From contig NZ_JADOUS010000006.1 in assembly GCF_015752045.1 (NCBI RefSeq), positions 62,001 through 126,000 of the forward strand: a stretch of 64,000 nt of DNA, read 5' to 3'. The stretch is from Arthrobacter_D sp015752045. GTDB lineage: Bacteria; Actinomycetota; Actinomycetes; Actinomycetales; Micrococcaceae. The notes beneath the pieces were generated by a model. That model saw only the letters and a list, made by a program, of their open reading frames with translations. It had not been told where the DNA came from and ran no database searches. Positions 25,306 to 33,296 of this stretch are shown in pieces; position 1 is the stretch's first letter; each line of letters begins with the position of its first letter. Made by a program: the position numbers and the translations under genes.

Positions 25306-26919
25306 CTACTGGTCGACCGCGGCGCCGATCGGTTCGAGGACCACCTCGGGATGGTCCTTCTTGAAGTGCCCCACCTTCCACTTGTCCCCGAACACGGCCA
25401 CGATCTCGCCGTCGGACCGGAAGAGGATCTCGCCGCCGCGGAAGGTCTGGGGAACCCCCTGGCTCTCCGGCGCCACGCGCATCGCGAGCGTGTAGGAGAG
25501 GTTGTCCAGCGAGGTCGGCGCGTTGAACTCGGTGCCGAGCCGCTCGGCGGCGACCTCGAACTGCAGGGCCCCGACGGCCGCGAGCACGGGCGCCTGGTCG
25601 CCGCGGAGGTCCGAGCGCAGCACCTGCACCACGCCCTCGTGCTCGAGCTGTTCGATGCCGCGCCGGAACTGCTTGTACCGTCCCGGATCCTTGGCGCGCG
25701 CGACGGCGAACAGTTCGGGGGAGAAGCGCGGGATGTCGGGGAACTGCACGGGCTCCTCGGCGAACAGGCTGTCACCGACGCGGAGGCTCGTCGCGTTCAC
25801 GAGTCCGACGACGTCACCTGGCCAGGCGGTGTCCACCACCTCGCGGCTGCGTCCGAGGACGCGGTGCGCGTACTTGGTGGCGAAGGGCTTCCCTGTGCGC
25901 TGGTTGGTGATGACCATGCCGCGCTCGAACGTGCCGGAGCAGATGCGCAGGTACGCGATGTGGTCGCGGTGGGCGCTGTCCTGGCCGGCCTGCACCTTGA
26001 ACACGAAGCCGGACATCGGCGCGTCGATCGGGCGCGGCTCGTCCTCCTTCGAGGGGCGGGGGCTGGGGGAGGGCGCCACGTCCACGAGGATGTCGAGGAG
26101 CTGGGAGACACCGAAGTTCTTGGCTGCGGCGGCGAAGAGGACGGGCGTCTGCCGGGCCGCCTCGAACTCCTCGCGGTCGAAGGAGCCGTGTGAGGATTCG
26201 ACGAGGCCCGACTCCTCGCGGGCGTCGAGCCAGGCGCCGGCGTCGCGCGGGTCGAGGGCGTCGATGTCCACCTCGGTCTCCGTGGCGGCCTGGGCGCCGG
26301 CCTCCACCGCCGTCAGAGCGATCGCCCGCTCCGCCCGGAGGTCGAGGAGCCCCTGGAACTCTCCGGCGATCCCGGCCGGCCAGGTGAGCGGGACCGGCGT
26401 CATCCCGGTGCGCTCCCCGACGTCGTCGATCAGGCCGAGGGCGTCGAGGCCCGGCCTGTCCCATTTGTTGATGACCGTGATGATCGGGATGTTCCGTGCC
26501 TTGCACACCGCGAGCAGCTTGACGGTCTGCGGCTCGAAGCCCTTGGCGGCGTCGATCAGCATCACCGCGGAGTCGACGGCGGCGAGGACGCGGTACGTGT
26601 CCTCGGAGAAGTCCGCGTGGCCCGGGGTGTCGACGACGTTGAGGATCGTGTCGCGGTAGGTCAGTTGGAGGGCGGCGGAGCTGATCGAGATGCCGCGTTC
26701 CTGCTCGATGCCCATCCAGTCCGAGACCGTCGCGTGGCGGCTCGACTTGCCGTGCGTGACGCCGGCGTCCTGGATGGCCCGGGCGAGCAGCGCCAGCGCC
26801 TCCGTGAGGGTCGACTTCCCGGCATCGGGGTGCGAGATGACGGCGAAGGTGCGACGGCGTCCGGCCTCGCGGCGGACGGCGTCGGCGTCGAGGACGGGGG
26901 ATTCGGTTAGCAGGGCCAC
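25306..26919 (-). CDS. prfC: Peptide chain release factor 3
   Basis: 537 residues, full length. A translational GTPase that removes RF1/RF2 from the ribosome after release. G1 is HPDAGKST (30-37), the switch region RGISISSA (75-82), G3 DTPGH (97-101) and G4 NKWD (151-154); domains 2 and 3 follow. The GTG start at 26919 directly follows GGGAGG. The gene is single. Its closest lookalike would be EF-G, but the length and the 'RHATVSDWMGIEQERGISISSA'-type block are RF3. Confidence 0.96.
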   Translation of the reverse strand: MALLTESPVLDADAVRREAGRRRTFAVISHPDAGKSTLTEALALLARAIQDAGVTHGKSSRHATVSDWMGIEQERGISISSAALQLTYRDTILNVVDTPGHADFSEDTYRVLAAVDSAVMLIDAAKGFEPQTVKLLAVCKARNIPIITVINKWDRPGLDALGLIDDVGERTGMTPVPLTWPAGIAGEFQGLLDLRAERAIALTAVEAGAQAATETEVDIDALDPRDAGAWLDAREESGLVESSHGSFDREEFEAARQTPVLFAAAAKNFGVSQLLDILVDVAPSPSPRPSKEDEPRPIDAPMSGFVFKVQAGQDSAHRDHIAYLRICSGTFERGMVITNQRTGKPFATKYAHRVLGRSREVVDTAWPGDVVGLVNATSLRVGDSLFAEEPVQFPDIPRFSPELFAVARAKDPGRYKQFRRGIEQLEHEGVVQVLRSDLRGDQAPVLAAVGALQFEVAAERLGTEFNAPTSLDNLSYTLAMRVAPESQGVPQTFRGGEILFRSDGEIVAVFGDKWKVGHFKKDHPEVVLEPIGAAVDQ

Positions 26920-27039
26920 CCTCCCATTGTCCCCGATACCGGCGGGGCGCCCGTCGGCGGGGGCCCCTGTTCGCTGTCCGCGTGGGTGCGGGCGGCCCGG
27001 GAGGGTCCGGAGCGGCGGATCCCGACGGCGCCGTCGGCG

Positions 27040-27612
27040 TCAGTGCAGCTCTCGCCGCATGAGGATCCGTGGGAACCCGCTCACCACCGATGTGGTGTCA
27101 GCCGCCCGGGTGAATCCTGCCGCCTCGAAGAGCCGGCGCGTGCCGACGTAGGCCATCGTGGTGTCGACCTTCAGCCCTTTGTTGTCGACCGGGTACCCCT
27201 CGATCGCCGGGGCGCCGTGACTGTCCGCGAAGTCCACCGCGCCTGCGAGCAGCCGATGCGAGATGCCCTTGCCGCGATGCCCCGGCCGCACCCGGATGCA
27301 CCACACCGACCACACGTCGGCGTCGTCGACGCGGGGGATCGTGCGGCTGCGGGCGAAGGCCGTGTCGGCGCGCGGGTGGACGGCCGCCCAGCCGACGACG
27401 TCGTCGCCGTCGTACGCGAGCACCCCGGGCGGCGGATCCTGGTGGCACAGGCGCTGCACGAGGTCACCGCGCCCCTGCCCTGTCAGTGCGGCATTCTGTT
27501 TCGACGGGAGGCGGTAGCTGAGGCACCAGCAGGCCTTCGCATCCGCGCGCCTCGGTCCCACCATCGTCGCGACGTCCTCGAACGCCGTTGCCGGACGCAC
27601 CTCGATCACCAT
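27040..27612 (-). CDS. GNAT family N-acetyltransferase
   Basis: 190 residues with the acetyl-CoA-binding motif A 'VWSVWCIRVRPGHRGKGISHRLLAGAVDFA' split over about 96-126 (the R-G-x-G-K/I pyrophosphate loop is RGKGIS). This follows a GWAAVHPR strand and precedes a C-terminal GTRRLFEAAGF motif, typical of GNAT. The substrate is unknown. ATG 27612 is chosen; the longer frame upstream to 28026 runs antisense to the small secreted gene. Confidence 0.87.
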   Translation of the reverse strand: MVIEVRPATAFEDVATMVGPRRADAKACWCLSYRLPSKQNAALTGQGRGDLVQRLCHQDPPPGVLAYDGDDVVGWAAVHPRADTAFARSRTIPRVDDADVWSVWCIRVRPGHRGKGISHRLLAGAVDFADSHGAPAIEGYPVDNKGLKVDTTMAYVGTRRLFEAAGFTRAADTTSVVSGFPRILMRRELH

Positions 27613-27811
27613 GACCCCACTGTTCCACCCGCACCCCCGGCGGACAACGGGTGCGGGTGACCGGCCTCGGAGGAGGGGGTCGGCTACCTCACGGCTCCCG
27701 TGTCTGGCAAGCAGTTCCGGGACCCATGTCGACGGGATCGGCGACCAGATGCTAAGTAGGCTGATCAATGGAGTCCCAGCAGGGTCCCTTCCCCCCAATC
27801 CAAGGAGCGCC

Positions 27812-28069
27812 ATGATTCGCAAGACCGCAGCTACCGCAGCCCTCTCCCTCGTCATCCTGACGGGAATGGCAGCCCCCTCCATCGCCTCCGAAGAGCCGGC
27901 TTCCACCACCCAGACCCAGGAGAGCGACGACAACGGCGACAACGGCCTGTGGGGCCTTCTCGGCCTTCTCGGCCTCGCGGGTCTGTTGAAGAAGAACAAG
28001 AAGGAGCACGTCGACCACCGCGCCAACGGCGCCTCGGGCGTGAACGACCCGAACCGCGCCGGACACTAG
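27812..28069 (+). CDS. Small secreted WGxxG-type protein
   Basis: 85 residues. A Sec signal peptide (basic MIRKTA, hydrophobic core, cleavage near SIASEE, about residue 26) is followed by a short acidic Thr/Gln/Asp stretch. The Gly-rich segment NGLWGLLGLLGLAGLLKKNKKE (split here: WGLLGLLG-LAGLL plus a basic stop) follows at about 45-65, with a polar tail to the end. This has the look of WGxxGxxG-anchored small proteins. AAGGAG lies 4 nt before the ATG. Function unknown. Confidence 0.78.
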   Translation: MIRKTAATAALSLVILTGMAAPSIASEEPASTTQTQESDDNGDNGLWGLLGLLGLAGLLKKNKKEHVDHRANGASGVNDPNRAGH

Positions 28070-28117
28070 GTCCCGGCTCCCGGCGGGCCCGAAGCCTGGG
28101 CGCGCCCGGCATGACAG

Positions 28118-28143
28118 GGGTCCATTCCTTCCGGAAGGGACCC
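28118..28143. terminator. Bidirectional hairpin terminator
   Basis: GGGTC (28118-28122) pairs with GACCC (28139-28143), and the enclosed CCTTCCGGAAGG (28127-28138) is itself a perfect palindrome. It lies between the convergent small secreted gene and the DHA2 pump gene. Confidence 0.6.
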
Positions 28144-28168
28144 TTGTGGTGTTCCCGGGGGTTGCCGC

Positions 28169-29743
28169 CTAGTGGTCGACGCGCTGCGCCGTCGTGCCTC
28201 GCAGGCTCCAGGCAGCAAGGATGGACGCGCCGGCCATGAGCAGCGCCGCGATGCCGGATGTCAGTGTGACGCCGCTGTCGAAGGCCTGGAACGCCGATTC
28301 GCGGAGGAGCGACGCATCGGCGGGGCCGAGCTGGGCCGCGATCTCGACCGCTCCACCGAGGGTCTCGGTGGACGTCTCCGCCTGGCCGCTGCTGAGCGCT
28401 GCCGGGAGGACCAGGTCCCGCTGGTAGGACGCGAGGAGGATGCTGCCGAGCACGGCGGTGCCGAGGACCGAGCCGACCTCGTAGGCCGTCTCGGAGACGG
28501 CGGACGCCGCGCCTGCCTTGGCGGCCGGGACGGAGGACAGGATCAGGTCGTTGGACACGGTCTCGGACGCGCCGACGCCGATCCCGAGGATCACGAAGGC
28601 GGTCATGAGGAAGCCCGCGGACCCGCCCTCACCCAGCAGGGCGATCATCGCGTAGGCGACGGCCGAGAACAGCAGGGCGATCGAGACGACGACGTGCGGC
28701 GGGCACCGGCGGGCCAGCGGCACGACGGCGAGGCCGGCGATGATCGTCACGAGGAGGCCCGGCAGCAGGACCAGCCCGGCGTCGAGCGGGCTGAACCCGA
28801 GCACCAGCTGGAGGTGCTGCGAGACGAAGAACAGGAACCCGACGAGCGAGAAGATCGCGAACAGGTTCACGAGGACGGCGCCGCTGAATGCGCGCACCGT
28901 GAACAGGCGGACGTCGAGCATGGGGTTGCGGCGTTGCAGCTGGCGGGCGACGAAGGCGGTGCCCGCGGCGATCCCGATGAAGGCCACGGTCACCGAGACG
29001 AGCAGCGGGCCTCCCTTCGCCAGGTTCTTGATGGCGTAGACGATCGGCAGCATGGTGCCGATGGACAGGACGATGCTGGCGTAGTCCACGAGGCCCGGGT
29101 GGGCATCCCTCGATTCGGGCACGAGGGCCGGGGTCAGCGCGAGCATGAGCACCAGCACGGGCACCGCGAGGAGGAAGACGGAGCCCCACCAGAAGTGCTC
29201 GAGCAGGATGCCGCCGAGAAGGGGGCCGAGTGCGGCGCCCGCCGAGAAGCCCGCGGCCCAAACCGCGATGGCGATCCGGCGCTGGTTCCGGTCCAGGAAG
29301 ATGTTGCGAATGAGCGAGAGGGTCGAGGGCATGAGCATGGCGCCGAAGACGCCGAGACCCACGCGGGCGGCGACCAGGAACCCGGCCGTCGGGGCGAACG
29401 CCGCGACCACCGAGAACACGGCGAAGCCCACCGCGCCGATCATGAGCAGGCGGCGGCGGCCGAAGCGGTCGCCGAAGCTGCCCATCGCGACCAGCAGGCC
29501 GGCGAGCACGAGGGGATAGCTGTCGACGATCCAGAGCAGTGTGGTCCCGCTCGTTGCGAAGTAGCGGGAGATCTCGGGCAGGGCGAAGCTCAGCACCGTG
29601 TTGTCCACCGAGACCAGCAGCACCGGCAGCATCAGCACGGCGAGGGCGAACCACTCGCGGCGGCCGGCCAGGGGGTCGGGGGACTGAACGGCACGCGGGT
29701 TCACCCCGGATACACGTGCGGAGGAGGAAGGTGTCGTGGTCAT
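28169..29743 (-). CDS. MFS drug efflux transporter, DHA2 (EmrB/QacA) type
   Basis: 524 residues with 14 membrane segments, the DHA2 topology. The A-motif GSFGDRFGRRRLL is near residue 88, and 'VDNTVLSFALPEI' (the DHA2 D1 motif) near 45. Probably a proton-driven exporter of quaternary or multi-ring drugs (family-level inference). No ribosome site is present: TATAGC/TAGCTT lies 6-8 nt upstream of the ATG with TTGTAC about 16 bp before it, so the mRNA is likely leaderless. Divergent from its probable TetR regulator across 61 bp. Confidence 0.9.
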   Translation of the reverse strand: MTTTPSSSARVSGVNPRAVQSPDPLAGRREWFALAVLMLPVLLVSVDNTVLSFALPEISRYFATSGTTLLWIVDSYPLVLAGLLVAMGSFGDRFGRRRLLMIGAVGFAVFSVVAAFAPTAGFLVAARVGLGVFGAMLMPSTLSLIRNIFLDRNQRRIAIAVWAAGFSAGAALGPLLGGILLEHFWWGSVFLLAVPVLVLMLALTPALVPESRDAHPGLVDYASIVLSIGTMLPIVYAIKNLAKGGPLLVSVTVAFIGIAAGTAFVARQLQRRNPMLDVRLFTVRAFSGAVLVNLFAIFSLVGFLFFVSQHLQLVLGFSPLDAGLVLLPGLLVTIIAGLAVVPLARRCPPHVVVSIALLFSAVAYAMIALLGEGGSAGFLMTAFVILGIGVGASETVSNDLILSSVPAAKAGAASAVSETAYEVGSVLGTAVLGSILLASYQRDLVLPAALSSGQAETSTETLGGAVEIAAQLGPADASLLRESAFQAFDSGVTLTSGIAALLMAGASILAAWSLRGTTAQRVDH

Positions 29744-29753
29744 CCATTCAAGC

Positions 29754-29798
29754 TATACCGTCCAGCCGGTACAGTACAACTATCGTGACCGGTATCAT
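29754..29798. promoter_or_regulatory. Overlapping divergent promoters and TetR operator
   Basis: TACCG (29756-29760) and CGGTA (29767-29771) form a dyad, GTACAGTAC follows at 29769-29777, and another ACCGGTA lies at 29788-29794. The TetR gene's -10 TATCAT (29793-29798) and the pump gene's -35/-10 on the other strand lie within the same 45 bp, so one repressor could silence both. Confidence 0.55.
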
Positions 29799-29804
29799 CA
29801 GGGA

Positions 29805-30362
29805 GTGTCCAGTTCCCGCGAGCGCATCCTCGACAGCTTCGAGAAAGCCCTGATCCGCGACGGAGAGAGGGCCGCGACCATGGAAGCGGTGGCTGCGGCC
29901 GCCGATGTCTCCAAGGGCGGACTGCTCTACCACTTCCCCTCCAAGGAGGCGCTCGTCGACGGCCTGGCCGACCGCCTCCGCGGTCTCGCCGACAAGGACC
30001 GCGAGATGATGACGGCCGCGCCGGACGGGGCGGCCCGCTACTACGTCCGGACGTCCGTGTTCGAGGACAGCCCCCTCGACCGCGCGCTCGTGTCCATGGC
30101 CCGCCTCGCCCAGCAGGGGCACCCGACGGCGAAGGCCTCCCTCGCCGACATCCAGGAACGGTGGCTCGACGCGCTCGACGCCCAACTCGGCGACCGCACG
30201 ACGGCGCACGCCGTCAAGCTCCTCGGCGACGGCCTCTACTACGACGCCGCCTTCTTCGCCTCGGCCGGGACCGGCCGCACGAGCGGCGCGGAGATCGACG
30301 AGCTGCTCGGCGTGGTGGACCTCATCGTCAGCCGGAGCGGGCGCAGCGGCGCCGCACCCTGA
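29805..30362 (+). CDS. TetR-family repressor of the divergent pump
   Basis: 185 residues. The N-terminal HTH (about 1-50: RERILDSFEKALIRDG, 'MEAVAAAADVSKGGLLYHFPSKEALVDGL') is classic TetR; the rest is an all-helical ligand-binding domain with the TetR_C-type 'DGLYYDAAFFA' region near 145. GTG 29805 lies 6 nt after TATCAT, giving a leaderless transcript. The longer frame from 29736 would overlap the pump's promoter region. Regulation of the DHA2 pump is inferred from the divergent layout. Confidence 0.85.
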   Translation: MSSSRERILDSFEKALIRDGERAATMEAVAAAADVSKGGLLYHFPSKEALVDGLADRLRGLADKDREMMTAAPDGAARYYVRTSVFEDSPLDRALVSMARLAQQGHPTAKASLADIQERWLDALDAQLGDRTTAHAVKLLGDGLYYDAAFFASAGTGRTSGAEIDELLGVVDLIVSRSGRSGAAP

Positions 30363-30516
30363 CGAACCCCGTCACCCGGCGCCGTCATCCGGTGGTCATC
30401 GGGTGCGGTCATCCTGTGCCGGGACGGGTCCGCAGGAAGAACGCCTCACCGGAGTGAGGCGTGCGAGCAGGATTCGCCCGGACAAGCGGTTCGGGTACTG
30501 AGGAGGGGATGGACGG

Positions 30517-30936
30517 ATGATCAAGGGTTTCAGGGACTTCATTCTGCGCGGCAATGTGATCGAACTGGCGATCGCCGTCGTCATCGGCAGCGCCTTCACG
30601 GCCCTCGTGGGCGCCTTCACGGCGAACATCATCAGCCCGGTCATCGCCTCCGCCGGCAGGATCGATACGGCGGGGTACGGCTTCTGGATCCGGCCGGGAA
30701 ACGACGCCACGTTCGTCGACGTGGGTGCCGTCCTCACGGCCGTGGTCACCTTTCTCATCACGGCGGCCGTGGTCTACTTCCTGTTCGTCGTGCCCATGAA
30801 CCGTGCCCGGGCCCGGCTGCGTGCGCTCGCCGCGCCGCAGGACCACGAGGAGGCCCCGCTCTCCGTCGACACGGCCCTCCTCACGGAGATGCGGGACCTG
30901 CTGAAGGACATGGCGTCCCGGGGCGTCCGGCCGTGA
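30517..30936 (+). CDS. mscL: Large-conductance mechanosensitive channel
   Basis: 139 residues. 'MIKGFRDFILRGNVIELAIAVVIGSAF' at the N-terminus and a second membrane helix (about 68-92) ending in FLFVVPMN are diagnostic of MscL. The channel opens under membrane tension on osmotic downshock. The periplasmic loop (45-65) is short. The cytoplasmic tail (95-139) is longer and more acidic than usual. It overlaps the next gene by 4 bp (GTGA). Confidence 0.95.
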   Translation: MIKGFRDFILRGNVIELAIAVVIGSAFTALVGAFTANIISPVIASAGRIDTAGYGFWIRPGNDATFVDVGAVLTAVVTFLITAAVVYFLFVVPMNRARARLRALAAPQDHEEAPLSVDTALLTEMRDLLKDMASRGVRP

Positions 30937-31625
30937 CCGGCCCGGCCGGTCCGCCTGCGGGGTTGGGCTCCCTCCGCCCGCAGAGCCTGCCGCTCCGCGC
31001 CGGCGTCCGCCTGGTGGTGGCGGCGGTCGTGGTCCTGGCGGTCCTGTCCACCTTCCTGGACACCGCGTCCCGGGGCGCCGTGAACCCGTTCAACTTCTTC
31101 GGGTTCTTTACGATCCAGAGCAACCTCATGGCCGCAGCGGTCCTGCTCGCCGCCGCCGTGCTCCAGGTCCGCGGAGCAACCGCACCCGAATGGCTCCTGC
31201 CCGTACGGGCAGCCGTCACCACCTACATGTTCGTCGTCGGCGTCGTCTACAACCTGCTGCTGTCGGGACTCCCGGGCGGCGTGGAACTCGCCTGGGCCAA
31301 CTGGGTCATGCACGTCGGCTTCCCCGTCTACGCGGTGCTGGACTGGATCGTGACCACGGACCGGCGTGCGCTCTCCTACCGCGTGCTCCGCCTCGTCCTC
31401 GTCTACCCGCTGGTCTGGGTGACGGTGGTCCTCGTGCGGGGTGCCACCGACGGCTGGGTGCCCTACCCGTTCCTCGACCCGGCGTCCGGCTACGCCTCGG
31501 TGGTTTTGTACGTCGTCGTCATCGCGGCGGCCGTCCTGGCTTTCGGTGCCGTCGTGATCCTCGTCAGCCGCCGCGTCCGACCTGTCGCCCAACTCGTCGG
31601 CGAGGCCCGGCGCGGAGCCGACTGA
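30933..31625 (+). CDS. Pr6Pr family membrane protein
   Basis: 230 residues with six membrane segments (about 22-42, 52-75, 85-108, 115-135, 145-165, 183-208). 'NFFGFFTIQSNL' near 50-61 and 'HVGFPVYAVLDWIV' near 128 are conserved features of the Pr6Pr family (FAR-17a/AIG1-like). Function unknown. The GTG start overlaps the mscL stop, so the two are coupled. Confidence 0.8.
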   Translation: MTGPAGPPAGLGSLRPQSLPLRAGVRLVVAAVVVLAVLSTFLDTASRGAVNPFNFFGFFTIQSNLMAAAVLLAAAVLQVRGATAPEWLLPVRAAVTTYMFVVGVVYNLLLSGLPGGVELAWANWVMHVGFPVYAVLDWIVTTDRRALSYRVLRLVLVYPLVWVTVVLVRGATDGWVPYPFLDPASGYASVVLYVVVIAAAVLAFGAVVILVSRRVRPVAQLVGEARRGAD

Positions 31626-31671
31626 CCGGCGGCCGCCCTTCCTGCTCGGCTGAGCCCGGGCGCGCGTCGCC

Positions 31672-33165
31672 CTACCGACGGGTGTCCGCGAGGTCCGACG
31701 TCGACGGCCCCTCGAGCAGCTTCCCGTCAGCCGTGAAGCGCGACCCGTGGAGCGGGCAGTCCCAGGACCGCTCGACGTCGTTCCAGGACAAGACTCCCTT
31801 CAGGTGGGGGCAGACGGCCGAGACGCGGTGCTGCACGCCGTCGACCGTGCAGACCCCGATGGGGCGCGCGCCCTCGCGGATCACACGGCCCTCACCCTCG
31901 CCGGGCGTGGAGGAGGAGGACCTCGCGAGGCCGCCCAGCCAGCCGGTGACCATCTCCATGCCCACGACGGCGTTCGCCTGCGCTGTCTGGAGCGCGTCGG
32001 CCGGGCTGACCCTGGTGCGGTACAGCGTCTCCGCCCAGGGCATGTTGCCGCCGAGGATCTCGCCCGCGAGGGCCAGCGATGCGGCGACCGCGTTGGTCAT
32101 GCCCCACCTGTTGTAGCCGGTGGCCGCATAGATGTGCCCGCCGCCGGCCGGTACCTGGCCCACGTAGGGGACGGCGGCGGCCGGCGTGTAGTCCTGGGCG
32201 GACCAGGCGTACGCGGGACGCGCCGTCGGGAAGTACTCGCGTGCCCACCGCGTGAGGCCGTCCACCCTCGCCTGGGTGTTCAGGCTGTGGCCCACCTTGT
32301 GGCCGTTGCCCCCGACGATCAGGTACCTGGTGCCGTCGACGACGGCGGTGCGCAGCGACCGGGTGGGGGAGTCCGCGCCGAGGTACATGTCCTCCGGGAC
32401 GTCGCCCTCCACGGCCAGGGCCACGCAGTACGAGCGCATGGGCTGCAGCACGGCGAAGTAGCCGCCGCGGTCGAGGATGGGGATGCCCGTGGCGAGGACG
32501 ACGTTCGCCGCCGTCACCGGGCCCGCGTCGGTCTTCAGCTCCACGCCGTCCGCGCCCACGCGAGCCCTCTCGAGCCCCTCGACGCGGACGCCTTCGACCA
32601 GCGTGCCGCCGTGCCGCCTGAACCCGGAGGCCAGCCCGGCCAGCACCTCGAGCGGGTGGAACTGGGCCTGGTCCTTCAGGCGGAGCGTCTTCCGCACGCG
32701 GAAGGGCAGGGCGGCGTCGCTGCCGAGCTCGGTGGCGAGCCCGGCAGCGACGCACGCCTCGTGCTCGGCGCTCAGCGTCCGCGCCCCGGTGTCCGTGGTG
32801 GCGTACCCGATGGCGTCCCGGGTCTGATAGGCGATGCCGTTCTCGCCGCAGAAGCGCAGCAGCCAGCTCTGGCCCTCGCGGTTCCCGAGGACGTAGGCGC
32901 GGGCGAGCTCGACGTCGTGGTGCTTCAGGATCGCCGAGATGCTCGTCCCCTGCAGGAGCGAGAGCTTCGCCGTGGTGTTCCCCGTGGTCACCGCCCCGAC
33001 GGTCCGCGCCTCGAGGACCGCCACCCGGTGGCCGGCCCGGGCCAGCAGGAGCGCCGTCGTCAGCCCGGTCAGTCCGGCCCCGACGACGACCGAATCGTAG
33101 GCGGCGCCCGTCGGCAGGGTGTCGGCCGGGATGGGCGGAGCGGTATCGAGCCAGAGCGATCTCAT
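31672..33165 (-). CDS. FAD-dependent oxidoreductase with C-terminal Rieske domain
   Basis: 497 residues. A DAO-type FAD domain begins with the dinucleotide-binding fold VVVGAGLTGLTTALLLARAG (about 26-45); 'TGYNRWGMTNAVAASLALA' near 350 is the C-terminal FAD contact. The last ~90 residues form a Rieske [2Fe-2S] domain with CPHLKG and CPLHGS, both Cys-x-His pairs intact. Such fusions oxidise amines or small organics, passing electrons via the cluster; the substrate is unknown. ATG 33165 has GAAGGA 6 nt upstream. It is divergent from the photolyase gene. Confidence 0.88.
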   Translation of the reverse strand: MRSLWLDTAPPIPADTLPTGAAYDSVVVGAGLTGLTTALLLARAGHRVAVLEARTVGAVTTGNTTAKLSLLQGTSISAILKHHDVELARAYVLGNREGQSWLLRFCGENGIAYQTRDAIGYATTDTGARTLSAEHEACVAAGLATELGSDAALPFRVRKTLRLKDQAQFHPLEVLAGLASGFRRHGGTLVEGVRVEGLERARVGADGVELKTDAGPVTAANVVLATGIPILDRGGYFAVLQPMRSYCVALAVEGDVPEDMYLGADSPTRSLRTAVVDGTRYLIVGGNGHKVGHSLNTQARVDGLTRWAREYFPTARPAYAWSAQDYTPAAAVPYVGQVPAGGGHIYAATGYNRWGMTNAVAASLALAGEILGGNMPWAETLYRTRVSPADALQTAQANAVVGMEMVTGWLGGLARSSSSTPGEGEGRVIREGARPIGVCTVDGVQHRVSAVCPHLKGVLSWNDVERSWDCPLHGSRFTADGKLLEGPSTSDLADTRR

Positions 33166-33296
33166 GCTGGTTCCTTCCGGAGCCGGTTCGGTGGTCCCCA
33201 CCGAACCACCACGCCTGGCCACGGTCAAGCATCCGGGCCTGTCGGCAGCGGGCGCTAGGGTTACCGGACGACCGTCCCCTGCAGGAAGGCACCTTC

